DNA of 38,140 bases. Origin: an uncultured Porphyromonadaceae bacterium (lineage in GTDB: Bacteria; Bacteroidota; Bacteroidia; Bacteroidales; Muribaculaceae). Position 1 is the first letter of the stretch. The number at the start of each line of letters is the position of its first letter. The position numbers and the translations under genes are program-made. The notes beneath the pieces are model-generated. The model was not told the origin of the DNA. It saw only the letters and a list, made by a program, of their open reading frames with translations, and ran no database searches. The DNA is taken from NCBI GenBank assembly GCA_945916235.1, contig CAMEGQ010000018.1:1-38140 (forward strand), written 5' to 3'. Positions 1 through 8,552 of this stretch are shown in pieces.

Positions 1-59
1 ACGTAGACGGAGCCGGAATGACGCGCCGGCATCCTTCCTCCCGAGGGGGGAGGGGCGGG
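1..59. repeat. 59-bp direct repeat, copy 1 (window edge)
   Basis: This block matches 394-452 at 58 of 59 positions; the only difference is G at 25 against A at 418. It begins at the first base of the window, so the repeat may extend further left. Both copies contain a short C-rich/G-rich inverted repeat around CCTCCC...GGGAGG. Confidence 0.9.
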
Positions 60-393
60 CGAGAGGGGAGGCCGGCTGAGCATCGAGCTGGGCGTGATGC
101 TCATGGAAACGGGGAGAGTCCGCTGGTGGCTCGGGAGGAGGGGAGGGCGGTTGCGGCATGTAGGCGGAGGCGGAGTGAGCCGGGGGCGATGGCTTGGCTG
201 TGGGATGGAGTGCCCTCGCCATGCAGGAGCGTCAGACGCGCTGTGTGGCCGGTAGCGGAGGCTGAGGGGGTCGCGCGACGATAGGAAGCGCGTCTCCCTC
301 ATCCGGAACGGACGGGTGCACTGCGCGGCCAGCGGGCATTGCGAAAGGCACGTGGCTTGTCCCCATCCGACAGCCGGGACATTGTCGGCGGCC

Positions 394-452
394 ACGTAGA
401 CGGAGCCGGAATGACGCACCGGCATCCTTCCTCCCGAGGGGGGAGGGGCGGG
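394..452. repeat. 59-bp direct repeat, copy 2
   Basis: This is the second copy of the block at 1-59, 393 bp away (58/59 identical). Sequence on either side is unrelated to the flank of copy 1. On the minus strand the block contains GGGAGGAAGG directly followed by ATG, so it could be a duplicated translation start, but no convincing protein follows. Confidence 0.9.
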
Positions 453-463
453 TGCCGGTTGGG

Positions 464-487
464 CATTTTCGTGAGGGCACGAAAATG
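464..487 (-). terminator. hairpin after the amidase gene
   Basis: A perfect 10-bp stem (CATTTTCGTG with its complement) and a 4-base loop start 2 bp past the amidase stop codon. There is no clear T-run, so it may end or protect the late transcript rather than act as a classic intrinsic terminator. Confidence 0.5.
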
Positions 488-489
488 GC

Positions 490-942
490 TCACGCGTTTT
501 TGTATTCCGTTTTTGCGTCGAAGCAGGGGCAGGCCTTGGGGGCGTAGTCGCGGTGGCCTACCACCTGCGCGTGCGGATAGCGGCCTTTCAGCGTGCGCAC
601 GAGCGTCAGCAGGGTCTTCTTCTGCGGCTCGGTGCGCGTGTCGCAAGGTTTGTGGTTGTTGTCCGAGCCGCCGACGTAGCAGATGGCGATGGCGCGGTTG
701 TTCATGTTGCCCTGCTTGCAATGCTGGCCGCGCTGGTCGTCGGGGCGTATGCGCTCGTAGCTGCCGTCGAGATGCACGAGTATGTGATACCCGGCGTAGA
801 CCTTGCGGCCTTTCGGGTCGACATACGGTTCGAAGTTCCGCGCCTTGTGCCATGCGTCGAGCTCCTTCACGCTCACCTCCCTGCGCGGAGGGGTGTCCGT
901 GCAGTGTATCATGATCGTGTCTATTTCAGCTTTCCGTTTCAT
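490..942 (-). CDS. N-acetylmuramoyl-L-alanine amidase (phage endolysin)
   Basis: This 150-aa protein is a stand-alone Amidase_2/T7-lysozyme-type domain that cuts the bond between N-acetylmuramic acid and L-alanine in peptidoglycan. The zinc ligands appear to be His13 (IHCTDTP), His130 (VVGHRDY) and Cys138 (KACPC), and the central GYHILV segment is typical. It has no signal peptide, so it would depend on the holin for access to the wall. The start at 942 is chosen over an upstream in-frame ATG because GAGGAGGT lies 7 bp before it and ATGA overlaps the preceding gene's stop. It is the last gene of the leftward late region, far from the holin and spanin at 9.7-10.5 kb. Confidence 0.93.
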   Translation of the reverse strand: MKRKAEIDTIMIHCTDTPPRREVSVKELDAWHKARNFEPYVDPKGRKVYAGYHILVHLDGSYERIRPDDQRGQHCKQGNMNNRAIAICYVGGSDNNHKPCDTRTEPQKKTLLTLVRTLKGRYPHAQVVGHRDYAPKACPCFDAKTEYKNA

Positions 943-1304
943 TCCGCCACCTCCTCTCCGTTTTCGGCGCGGGCGGCAAGCTCGGCCTTGGCCTGCTGCT
1001 TGCACTGCTCAGCGTAGGCGTTGTAGGCGGCAAATTCATCTGGTTTGCTGTCGCGCTGACGGAGCACGGCAAGCTCTGCATTGACATCGTATCGCTCGCG
1101 TATTTTTGCCGATACGGCCGCGTTGTAGTCGGCCTGCGAGTAGGCCGGTATCGCGTCCTCGGCAATCTCCTCCCACTGGTCTGGATTCGGGGTCGAAGCG
1201 CGATGCACGGCGGGATATGTGTCGCTGCCTATCTGATGCAGGATGTGCCCCTCGGCGGCTGTGAGGTGATACATACCCGTTGCTTCTTCATATCTCTTTT
1301 CCAT
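939..1304 (-). CDS. hypothetical phage protein next to tail fibre
   Basis: This 121-aa acidic protein is rich in Ala and Glu. The C-terminal half is predicted to be helical, with many Gln, Lys and Glu residues. No domain is recognised. It lies directly downstream of the short tail-fibre gene and overlaps the amidase start by 4 bp (ATGA), so it is translated as part of the late operon. Its place behind a fibre gene would suit a fibre-assembly or accessory protein, but the sequence itself does not show this. Confidence 0.7.
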   Translation of the reverse strand: MEKRYEEATGMYHLTAAEGHILHQIGSDTYPAVHRASTPNPDQWEEIAEDAIPAYSQADYNAAVSAKIRERYDVNAELAVLRQRDSKPDEFAAYNAYAEQCKQQAKAELAARAENGEEVAE

Positions 1305-1319
1305 AATGTTATGATGTTT

Positions 1320-2198
1320 TTAAGTTGTGGCGAAAGTAATGTTTTTGGCTGCGGCGGAAGTCATGAGCGCGTGCCAGTCGGCGTTGCTCTCGTCGGTGAG
1401 CTTCGCATAGACATCCGCGTGCACCGTGATGGTGACTGGGGAAGTGTTCAAGGCGTGCTCGACCATGTATCTCACGCTCTCAAAGGATAGCTTTGGCGCT
1501 TGCGAGAGTGAAACGCTGTAGCGAGTGATTCCCAGCGACAGCTCTTCAAGAGCCAGGCAGTTGTAGAAGATATTCTCCCCGTTGGCACCGAGTGTGAATC
1601 TTCCCAAGATTTTCCGCAGCTTCGTGCATCCCCCGAACACTCCCGAAGTGTCTGTTGACATTGAAACCCTGTAGTTCGCATAAGGTGAGCGCCAACCGGG
1701 ATGCACGCAAGCCACTTCCATGTCAATCTGTCCTCCAAACAGAGATTTGCAGTCGGCCTTGATGGTATCATTCCCCAACGGAGGCAGATTGGTGCGTATA
1801 TACAAAAACGGATGATAGGATGACGAGTAACCGTAATTTTGCAGCGGCTTGCGGCCAAAGAGCAATATTCTCCTTGCATCCGAGAGAGTGAGGTCTGTCA
1901 ACCCGTTCAGCTCGCCGAAGCCCGTCTTGGCGTTGTATCCGCCGTCTGAGCCGCAGGCCGTATTCCATTCGGCAATCGTCGACTCCGGCCACTCTTCCCA
2001 CTTTGCATCCTTGGCCTCGATGGCCGACCGCTCGGCAGGCGTCACCTCCTTGTAGTCGTCGGCGCTCTGGCCGTTGAGCAGGATGCGTCGCGGAGCGAAC
2101 GTGTGGAAGTTCGTCGGATAAGCCTCCGTGACGAAATTACCCCCCCCAGCATATATCTCTGTTAATGAGCCGTTTACAACTCTGTTTTGTAGTGCCAT
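1320..2198 (-). CDS. tail fibre / receptor-binding protein with BspA-like C-terminus
   Basis: This 292-aa protein ends in a region resembling BspA-type leucine-rich repeats, with segments such as VFGGCTKLRKI and IFYNCLALEEL. The extreme C-terminus (VTITVHADVYAKL, then an ITFA ending) closely follows that of the 702-aa fibre just upstream, so the two share a terminal module. The central part (LTLSDARRIL, RTNLPPL) also has a counterpart there. BspA-like repeats bind host surface molecules in other proteins, so receptor or glycan contact by the fibre tip is a reasonable inference. It follows the long fibre gene after about 40 bp. Confidence 0.72.
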   Translation of the reverse strand: MALQNRVVNGSLTEIYAGGGNFVTEAYPTNFHTFAPRRILLNGQSADDYKEVTPAERSAIEAKDAKWEEWPESTIAEWNTACGSDGGYNAKTGFGELNGLTDLTLSDARRILLFGRKPLQNYGYSSSYHPFLYIRTNLPPLGNDTIKADCKSLFGGQIDMEVACVHPGWRSPYANYRVSMSTDTSGVFGGCTKLRKILGRFTLGANGENIFYNCLALEELSLGITRYSVSLSQAPKLSFESVRYMVEHALNTSPVTITVHADVYAKLTDESNADWHALMTSAAAKNITFATT

Positions 2199-2239
2199 AT
2201 TTTCTTGAAATTAGTAATGAGTAATTAGTAATGAGTAAT

Positions 2240-4348
2240 TTAAGCCGAGGCGAAGGCGATGTGTTTGCCTGCCGCTTTGGTGAGCAGAGCCTGCCATTGC
2301 GAGAGCTCGTCGGCTGTCAGAGCCGCAGCCGCCTCGTTGGTGGTGTCACCCGTCAGCTTGGCGTAAACGTCGGCATGAGCTGTGATGGTGATTGCCGTAT
2401 TGCCGTTGGCCGCGTTGGTGACTATCGAGTCGAGCGAGTCGAGCTTAAGGAGCGGCGAGTTGCTGAGCAGTAGGTTACTTTTCAGTTTGCGCAGGTCGAG
2501 CGTCTCCAGCTTGGGGCAGCCGAGAAATGCGCCATCGTCAATCTTAACGATTTCGTGGCGGATTGGCCCGCGAATCTCGCGGAGATTCTTGCAGCCGTAG
2601 AAGGCTAATTGCAAATAATCGCCGCGGATAACGCAATTGACATTTGCGACCTCCAGCGAGGTATTATTCTCGGCGAAACGGCTCAGGTTGATTGTTGACC
2701 AGTTGGAATATAGAGGCAAGTTGGTTCGCACGGTGTGATGCACCAAATCCTCGGTGTGGTCGCCGCCCGTGTGGTATATGCTGAGAATCATCACCGCCTC
2801 GTCGTAAGAGAGCGTCAGTCCGTTGAGCTTGCAGTCCCATACCCCGTTGGTGAACTTGGCGTAGCCTGCCGTGCCTGCCGCGGCGTTGAAGAGGTCGCAG
2901 AAAAGCGACTTGCGAGCAGCCTCCGTCAGATTCAGCTGCACGGACTGCCCTGCCGTGCCGGGGTTGGCGATGGTGGTGTGGATGTCGTCCGACTCCTTGA
3001 TGGCCGGGCGGAGAGGCCGCAGCGCGTTGCCGTGCCAATAGAGTGCGTCGCCCTGCTTGTCGTTGACGTAGAGCTTGCCCGCCGACGGTATCACCCCGTT
3101 CTCGTCCGCGCTCTCGCCGAAATTTTTCCAGCCGTCTATCTTGCAGAAATAGGCGAGCCGTCCGAGTCCGTCAGCAGGAGTGTAACGGAAGAGGAATCGC
3201 TTTGAGGCCTCGCAAAAGACCACATCCACTTCATCGTCTCCCACAGCACCGGGAGCCGTGTCCGGAGACACCGCGCCCGGCTTGCTGTCGATCACCTCCG
3301 CGAAATGCGCCACATTGCGGAACGTGGCCGGAATATGCTCGGCGGGAATCATGGTGTTCGCGTCGAGCGGCGCGAGGCCGTTGGCGCGTCCTTTCGTGGA
3401 TTCGAGCGCATCAACCAAGTCCTCGGCGTAATTGTCGATATGGAACAGCATTAGGTCATACCAAACATAGGGATAGCCGCGCTCTCCCTCGATGTAAATC
3501 TTGCCTTCTACAGGGCAGACACCATCGATGCCGGGGGTGCCGTAACGCTCAGAATCGCGAAAGTTGTTGAAGTAAGTATATGTAGGCTGCAGCACTCCGG
3601 CATCGCGCACTCGGAGCAGGAATCGGTCGAGATTGTCGGAATAGACGACTGCCGCCCCCTCGTCGCCATAGCCGAGCGTAGACGATGAAGCCGATACCGT
3701 GACCTCCTCGTCGACAACCGAGTCGAACATCAGCACGTCGAAGAACTTCGGGGCGATGTTTTCGTCGGGCACGTGCTTGTTGGCGTCGAGCGGCGCGAGG
3801 CCGTAGGCGTGTCCTTTCGTGGCAATGAGACCCTTTGCGAGCTTGAGGTCTTTGACCTGCTGGGCGGTCATTGCTCCGGCGGCCTCTTCCGTGGCTCCGG
3901 GGAGCAGGACGATCTCGCGCTCGTCCTCCTCGGAGGACCAGGCGTTGACGCGGCGCATCTTCGCCTTGACGGAGTCAGGGGCGGCGGTGCCGGCGGAGAT
4001 TGACTTGAGGACCCAGTCGACGATCTGGAGATTCCCCTGGAGCTGGCTGATGAGCCTGAAGTTGTTGTCGGTTCGTGTGATAGCCGCATCGGCTTTGCCA
4101 TCGGCCGACTCGGCGGCTGTCTGTGCGGCCTGTGCGGCAGTCATGGCTGCGGAGGCCTGCTCCAGGGCGTCCGTAGCCTTCTCGAGCGCCGCCGAGACAT
4201 TGGCCGGCATGTCGGTCATGTCGATGCCGTGCATCGCGAGAAGAAAATCGTTGAGCAGAGAGCCGAGATAGAGCGGCGTGATCGACGACTGCTCGATCTT
4301 GGCTTTCAGCGCGTCGACCTTAGAGATGAGAGTGGAAAAATCATACAT
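2240..4348 (-). CDS. long tail fibre protein with internal repeats and BspA-like tip
   Basis: This 702-aa protein has an N-terminal part (1-60) that probably attaches to the tail. An Ala-rich coiled-coil stretch follows (about 60-110), then two tandem modules each opening with TKG.A.GLAPLDAN and P..HI/NI. A segment resembling leucine-rich repeats makes up the last 200 residues (FYGCKNLREI, FLGCPKLETLDLRKL). The GLAPLD motif is common in Bacteroidales phage fibres. The C-terminal module is shared with the 292-aa protein downstream. The repeated modules are also similar as DNA (38 of 40 bp). Role: host recognition at the tail tip. Confidence 0.8.
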   Translation of the reverse strand: MYDFSTLISKVDALKAKIEQSSITPLYLGSLLNDFLLAMHGIDMTDMPANVSAALEKATDALEQASAAMTAAQAAQTAAESADGKADAAITRTDNNFRLISQLQGNLQIVDWVLKSISAGTAAPDSVKAKMRRVNAWSSEEDEREIVLLPGATEEAAGAMTAQQVKDLKLAKGLIATKGHAYGLAPLDANKHVPDENIAPKFFDVLMFDSVVDEEVTVSASSSTLGYGDEGAAVVYSDNLDRFLLRVRDAGVLQPTYTYFNNFRDSERYGTPGIDGVCPVEGKIYIEGERGYPYVWYDLMLFHIDNYAEDLVDALESTKGRANGLAPLDANTMIPAEHIPATFRNVAHFAEVIDSKPGAVSPDTAPGAVGDDEVDVVFCEASKRFLFRYTPADGLGRLAYFCKIDGWKNFGESADENGVIPSAGKLYVNDKQGDALYWHGNALRPLRPAIKESDDIHTTIANPGTAGQSVQLNLTEAARKSLFCDLFNAAAGTAGYAKFTNGVWDCKLNGLTLSYDEAVMILSIYHTGGDHTEDLVHHTVRTNLPLYSNWSTINLSRFAENNTSLEVANVNCVIRGDYLQLAFYGCKNLREIRGPIRHEIVKIDDGAFLGCPKLETLDLRKLKSNLLLSNSPLLKLDSLDSIVTNAANGNTAITITAHADVYAKLTGDTTNEAAAALTADELSQWQALLTKAAGKHIAFASA
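3360..3399. repeat. in-gene direct repeat in the fibre gene, copy A
   Basis: This stretch matches 3783-3822 at 38 of 40 positions and encodes the TKG.A.GLAPLDAN opening of a fibre module. The copies are 423 bp (141 codons) apart and in frame, so recombination between them would delete or add exactly one module. Confidence 0.85.
3783..3822. repeat. in-gene direct repeat in the fibre gene, copy B
   Basis: This is the partner of 3360-3399 and encodes the opening of the first fibre module. It is the strongest stretch of DNA identity between the two modules; the rest is similar mainly at the protein level. Confidence 0.85.
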
Positions 4349-4402
4349 ATCTTACGGAATTTTATGCTAATAAAATGGAATAAGATCAGACGGTAAAAGA
4401 CA

Positions 4403-4849
4403 TCAGGCGAGGCCGTGTTTTTTGTAATAGCCCGACTGCCGGCGGAGATCGTCGGAATCGAGATTTGCGAAGAGTCCGACGAACTCATAGCCGAGCGACT
4501 CGGCGTAGAAATCTCGGAGGTTCATCACCGAAGCATAATACTTCGGGGAGAACCAGGGGCGGCGTTGCCGCACCTTTTCGCGGCCGATGTCGCCGCCGTT
4601 GCCGATAGGCACCTCTCGGCCTGTGCCGAGGTCCTGCCAGATACCATACTCCAGGAACGTCTGCGAGAGGGTGATGTCGTAGAAACGACCATCTGCCTTT
4701 ATTGAGAGCGCCTTCGGGGAAGCGTAAAGATTCCCAGTGTCGATGATGTGGTATTTATATATTTTCTCCTGCCAGATGTCGATCATTGTCTTGTTCCATG
4801 CCTCGACAAATTTTTTGCGGGCTTCGATGGGGTCGGTTACTGATTCCAT
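4403..4849 (-). CDS. putative neck / tail-completion protein (HK97 gp10-like)
   Basis: This 148-aa protein has the segment LEYGIWQDLGTGREVPIGN followed by RRPWFSPKYYASV. That pattern is seen in small phage head-tail or tail-completion proteins of the gp10 type. It overlaps the preceding 164-aa gene by 13 bp and lies between the connector block and the fibres. Function is inferred from size, motif style and place; no catalytic residues are expected. It may instead be an unrelated tail accessory protein. Confidence 0.55.
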   Translation of the reverse strand: MESVTDPIEARKKFVEAWNKTMIDIWQEKIYKYHIIDTGNLYASPKALSIKADGRFYDITLSQTFLEYGIWQDLGTGREVPIGNGGDIGREKVRQRRPWFSPKYYASVMNLRDFYAESLGYEFVGLFANLDSDDLRRQSGYYKKHGLA

Positions 4850-5331
4850 TCTTCTGGGTTATAAGAGAGATCTGCGAAGGTGTCGATCGCGATCTGGAAG
4901 AAGGCGCACGCGCCACCGGAATAGAAATATTTGTCGATCTCGTGGAATTTCACGTAAGGGTCGATATAGATGCAATCCTCGGCGAGGCGAGTCTTCTCCT
5001 GAATGAGCACCGAGAGGAACTGTCTGAAAAGCTCGTTCATCGTCTCGAGGCACGACTGGCGGGCGCGCATGTCGTTGGCCGCGTGGCGCATGAAGAGGAA
5101 GACGGTCTTGACGCGCCTGGTGTGGGGAGAATTATTCAGTTCGGTGCCTCCTTCGGAAGTATCTGAGACGGCCACACAGGCCGTCATCGAGAGTGTGGTG
5201 GAGATGAGCGTGTGATACCCCTCGAGCGATGAGACGCGTTCGAAGCGGAAGCCGTGTTGGGCGGCGAGTTTGTTTGAGGATGTGAGCCGTTCGAAGAATC
5301 CGGCGGCATCCCAGTTGAAGCCGTTGATCAT
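4837..5331 (-). CDS. hypothetical structural protein, possible tail terminator
   Basis: This 164-aa protein of mixed alpha/beta character has no recognised domain. It starts at an ATGA overlap with the 260-aa gene upstream and overlaps the 148-aa gene downstream by 13 bp. Tail-terminator or neck proteins of similar length usually sit at this place, next to a gp10-like gene, so that role is a guess from context. Confidence 0.5.
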   Translation of the reverse strand: MINGFNWDAAGFFERLTSSNKLAAQHGFRFERVSSLEGYHTLISTTLSMTACVAVSDTSEGGTELNNSPHTRRVKTVFLFMRHAANDMRARQSCLETMNELFRQFLSVLIQEKTRLAEDCIYIDPYVKFHEIDKYFYSGGACAFFQIAIDTFADLSYNPEEWNQ

Positions 5332-6110
5332 TTTGACGGATATTTTCGGTTGAGATCCTCATACTCCCGGGCGAGAGCGTCGAGCTCCGTGAGCGCACGG
5401 ATGGCCGGGAGCGAGAGGATCATTTTTTCTTTTGTGATATCCCCCTTTGTGAGCGCGCGGATCTGCGAGTCCATGCTTCGGCGCAGCGTCAGCTCGTCGA
5501 CATGAGGCTCGGCTTGGTCCACCGGCGACGTCTGCAGGAAGTTCGGGTATCTCACCGAGAGCATAGCTTTGAGCGATGCCCACCAGTAGAAGATCGAGAG
5601 CAGCTCGAAATTCTGGAGCCGGATGTCCTCCTTGCGGTATAGGATAGCCGCCATCGAGCGGAGTAGCCGGTCGTCGTTAGTCTGCTGCCACACTTGCCAG
5701 AGAGCCTCGATGGCGAGGTAGTCGTCAAATGAGAGGTCCTCCTCCACATCCGCGGAGATGGCCCGGGCGCCGTCGATGACGTCGAGGCGGACAGGCGCTT
5801 CCGGGATGCGCGACATCCAGGACAGCATCGAGGCGGCGGTGGCGAGGTCGCCGGCGGAGACGAGATACTCCTTGCCGTCGCGGGCGAGGATCCATCCTCC
5901 GGCATAGGGGGTGATTACCTTCAGACGGTTCCAGTGGAGCAGGCAACGTGTGGCCACGTTTGCCGAGACCTGCCAGCCGCAGTCCTCCTTCGAGCGGAAG
6001 CTGCGGTTGAGGGTCATGCGGTTGACAATAGACATCGCCTTCAGCATGTAGGAGAGCTGCTCCTGAGTCAGCTCGCTCCAGGATTCGGGGGCGGTGAGAT
6101 TGAGCGTCAT
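5328..6110 (-). CDS. hypothetical phage protein in the connector block
   Basis: This 260-aa, mostly helical protein has a Trp-rich middle and C-terminal half (LSWMSRI, YWWASLKAML). The start at 6110 (MTLNLTAPESW) is chosen over an upstream ATG because that one would run 80 bp into the previous gene; the chosen start lies 4 bp past that gene's stop. I do not recognise a family. Its place after the portal and a 273-aa protein suggests a head-tail joining role, unproven. Confidence 0.6.
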   Translation of the reverse strand: MTLNLTAPESWSELTQEQLSYMLKAMSIVNRMTLNRSFRSKEDCGWQVSANVATRCLLHWNRLKVITPYAGGWILARDGKEYLVSAGDLATAASMLSWMSRIPEAPVRLDVIDGARAISADVEEDLSFDDYLAIEALWQVWQQTNDDRLLRSMAAILYRKEDIRLQNFELLSIFYWWASLKAMLSVRYPNFLQTSPVDQAEPHVDELTLRRSMDSQIRALTKGDITKEKMILSLPAIRALTELDALAREYEDLNRKYPSK

Positions 6111-6114
6111 GATG

Positions 6115-6933
6115 TCAAAAATAGTAAGAGCCTTTGATATTGTTGTCAAAAGGCTTGGTGAGTACTCCGCGCATTTCGGCGGTCCAGATCTCAAGATATT
6201 CCGGGCAGTCGTCGACAGCGTTGATCACATGGCTGCACTCCTCCCAGATTGCATTGTAATGGGGCACCGGGTCGGGTGCGGCCACGAGTGCGGCCACAGC
6301 CTTTTTGCAGAGAGATCGGCAAAGAGCCTCCTGCGGGCTGCCGGCCTCACGGCGCGCGTTCTCGGCGTCGCGCATGGCGGACATTAGATTATGGCCGAGG
6401 AAACGGTCGGCCATCTTCTGCTCCACAATGAGAGCCTTCAGGCGCATATCCTCGAAGGTGACGCCTTTGGGCATCGCCCGGAGGTCGAGGAGCGAGGAGA
6501 GGAAAGTGGCGCAGAAAAAGCGGCCCGGCTCCGACTCTCGCCATGCCGGATATTTGTGGCAGAGGTCGACGAGGAGTGTGAGATTGTCGTGAAGAATATC
6601 ACGGAGGGACTTCACCAGGCGCTCCACGCGCTCCTTGGAAGCCGGGGCGATAGTGTCGGTGTTGACCACACCGATTCCGGTGGGTGTGACAACGATATCA
6701 AGTGATGGGAGCGCGTCGGCGTAGGCCTTCGTCACGACCACGCGCACGGCAACCTTATTCTCCTCCGGAGAGAGGAAATCGTCCGGGCCGAGATATTCGG
6801 CCTCGAGCCATGCCTTGGCGGAGGCGAGGAATGGGGCGAGCTTTTCGGAGAAGGGCGTTTCGCCCGTGACTTCGCGTAGGATGTTCGGGGCGAACTGCGT
6901 GATATTTTCAGCGGTTAGAATTTTCAGGTTCAT
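6115..6933 (-). CDS. putative virion structural protein (DUF6712-like)
   Basis: This 272-aa protein begins MNLKILTAENITQFAPNI. That opening, its length and its place directly after the portal resemble structural proteins of Bacteroidales phages that I recall as DUF6712; I could not test this. The start at 6933 is preferred over an ATG at 7020, which would overlap the portal gene by over 100 bp; the chosen start overlaps it by 26 bp. Predicted mostly helical. It probably sits at the portal-neck interface. Confidence 0.55.
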   Translation of the reverse strand: MNLKILTAENITQFAPNILREVTGETPFSEKLAPFLASAKAWLEAEYLGPDDFLSPEENKVAVRVVVTKAYADALPSLDIVVTPTGIGVVNTDTIAPASKERVERLVKSLRDILHDNLTLLVDLCHKYPAWRESEPGRFFCATFLSSLLDLRAMPKGVTFEDMRLKALIVEQKMADRFLGHNLMSAMRDAENARREAGSPQEALCRSLCKKAVAALVAAPDPVPHYNAIWEECSHVINAVDDCPEYLEIWTAEMRGVLTKPFDNNIKGSYYF

Positions 6934-8302
6934 GGGAGTGTGGATTAGCGGTGACTTCTTTTGCATCCTTATGTTCGTCGAGGGTGGTGAGCTGGATGAA
7001 GGGGCAGTCCGGGCGGACACCCTTCCAGCCGTTGTAGCGGATGATTATCTGATGGGGAAGAAAGAGGAGGTCGCGATAAGGCTTTTTAAGAGCCTGGGCG
7101 ATGGTGTAGAGCTCGCGCTTGTCGGAGCCGGAATTGTTTGTCTGCGACTTGCCCGGCACCGACCCCACAAGGTTCGAGTGCACGCGCATCGTGAAACAGA
7201 CCATGTTCACGGCCTCGGCGATATCGGACTCCCAGTCGCCTCCCTCCTTCGTCTTGGAGTCGATGGGGACGACGGTAATGTCCGGATTCTCCCCCTTGCC
7301 GTCGATCGAGATCGACTTGCCGGTAAAGAGGACAGCTCCCGAGTTCTCCGTGTCTGTGAGGAATTCCATCATCTCGCGCTTCTTCTCATTCATGAGCTCG
7401 CGCTTTTTCTCCGGACTGGAGACGCGCTCGCGCATGAACAGATTGTCCCAATAGCGTTGGGAAATCTCGATCACGTATTTTATCGGCGCGGCGTTCTGAA
7501 GCTTGGCCATCTTGGCCTGCCCTATAAGCCGCTTGATGTTGTACCAGGATCCACGGAAGAGCGCGGCGTAGTGGGGAATCGGGTAATAAGGGGAATCGAC
7601 TCCCGGGAAGCGGGAGAGTATTGCGAACTTGCGGAGATGTGTGGCCGGCTTCCCGGAACGGGACGCGCGGTGGCCCATGCGATATTGCAGATCGCGCCAT
7701 GGAGAGCGCGGGTCGAGCAGCTCGATCTCCTCGAAGCGGTCGGAGGGCTGCGAGTCGCGGAACGGGCCGAAGATTATTTTAGTGAGGCGTCCGGTCTTGG
7801 GATCGGCCGGCGCAAAACGGCAATAGCAAGCCGGCTTGCGGTGGAGCTCCACGATCTCCGTGCCGTCGTCATTGAGGATAATGACAGACACTGCGAAGTT
7901 AAAGTGCATGATATCCTGGCAGACGCCGAGGAAATAATCTGGGAGGGGATTGTCGAGAAGGAAATTTTCCACCTTCCCGGCGATGGCCTGATCGGCCTGC
8001 GACGTGTCGTAGCGGAGTCCGGCGCCGTAGCAGACTTCGGCGTTGAACATCTGACAGGTCGAGACCGTCTCATCATCCTCGATCATCCGGATGATGTTGT
8101 AAGGCATCTGGTCGTCGCCGCCCCACGACTTATACTCCTTGCCGTCGGGCGTGATCATGGTGTCGTAATGGCCGTAATCGCGGAAGAGCTCGGTGGTCTT
8201 GTTGACAAAAGCCACCCGGGCGTTGGAGCGGGGGAGCATCTCCACCGACGAGCAGTCGATGAAGCCGGAATGTTTATCCTGTATGTTTTTTGATCTGTCC
8301 AT
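6908..8302 (-). CDS. portal protein
   Basis: This protein of about 464 aa forms the dodecameric ring through which DNA enters and leaves the head. Portal-like features are the N-terminal region with a WGGDDQMPYNI segment, the clip/stem region after FAVSVIILNDDGTEIVELH, and the late helical part (EAVNMVCFTMRVHSNLVG) with a disordered charged tail. The ATG at 8302 is preferred because it lies outside the upstream gene and follows a CTCTCTCC stretch. An in-frame ATG at 8332 would add 10 residues and overlap that gene by 17 bp. It lies unusually far from the terminase, with lysis genes between. Confidence 0.8.
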   Translation of the reverse strand: MDRSKNIQDKHSGFIDCSSVEMLPRSNARVAFVNKTTELFRDYGHYDTMITPDGKEYKSWGGDDQMPYNIIRMIEDDETVSTCQMFNAEVCYGAGLRYDTSQADQAIAGKVENFLLDNPLPDYFLGVCQDIMHFNFAVSVIILNDDGTEIVELHRKPACYCRFAPADPKTGRLTKIIFGPFRDSQPSDRFEEIELLDPRSPWRDLQYRMGHRASRSGKPATHLRKFAILSRFPGVDSPYYPIPHYAALFRGSWYNIKRLIGQAKMAKLQNAAPIKYVIEISQRYWDNLFMRERVSSPEKKRELMNEKKREMMEFLTDTENSGAVLFTGKSISIDGKGENPDITVVPIDSKTKEGGDWESDIAEAVNMVCFTMRVHSNLVGSVPGKSQTNNSGSDKRELYTIAQALKKPYRDLLFLPHQIIIRYNGWKGVRPDCPFIQLTTLDEHKDAKEVTANPHSHEPENSNR

Positions 8303-8315
8303 TTGGAGAGAGAGA

Positions 8316-8552
8316 TTATAAGTAAACGTCATAACCGTTGATGCCGATGATCAGGCAGTCGTGAATCGACCGGATCTGGCCGCTGCGGAGGAATTTGATA
8401 GTCCGCATTCCGGTGTAAAAATCATAGCGGAGCGAGACAACGTCCTCGCCCTCGATGATCGAGCCATTTTTCCGCTTGCAGTAGGTGATCGAGACCGGCT
8501 GGCCGGCGTCGAGCATCGCTCGCGCCTGGGATATGTGGATCGCCTTAGTCAT
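8316..8552 (-). CDS. small conserved phage protein
   Basis: This 78-aa protein has a beta-rich pattern (PVSITYCKRKNGSIIEGEDVVSLRYDF, TIKFLRSGQIRSIHD). It overlaps the upstream 352-aa gene by 8 bp and lies just before the portal gene, so it is co-translated with the structural genes. No family is recognised. The compact beta fold would suit a small adaptor or regulator. Confidence 0.65.
   Translation of the reverse strand: MTKAIHISQARAMLDAGQPVSITYCKRKNGSIIEGEDVVSLRYDFYTGMRTIKFLRSGQIRSIHDCLIIGINGYDVYL

Larger units (their letters stand above)
1..463. other. GC-rich stretch without a confident gene
   Basis: I see no gene I would defend here. The sequence is very rich in G and C, so several frames stay open by chance and translate to Arg, Pro, Ser and Gly-rich strings. 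On the minus strand one frame starts at an ATG at 425, just after a GGGAGGAAGG stretch. It stays open to the left edge, about 142 codons, but it soon becomes low-complexity. The second ATG of the duplicated block (position 32) lies in the same frame, 393 bp away. The stretch could be host intergenic DNA, a dispersed repeat, or the end of a gene cut by the window. Confidence 0.45.

Noticed and set aside
18-284. Plus-strand open frame near the left edge, also as the end of the right-edge HTH gene if the window were circular
   Set aside because: Joining 38140 to 1 would continue the HTH gene into an Arg/Gly-rich string instead of the rest of the HTH, so the edges do not appear to be a natural junction.
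6815-8293. Long plus-strand open frame (492 codons) opposite the portal gene
   Set aside because: It is the mirror of a well-supported coding gene in GC-rich DNA. It lacks a start context and has no domain-like pattern.
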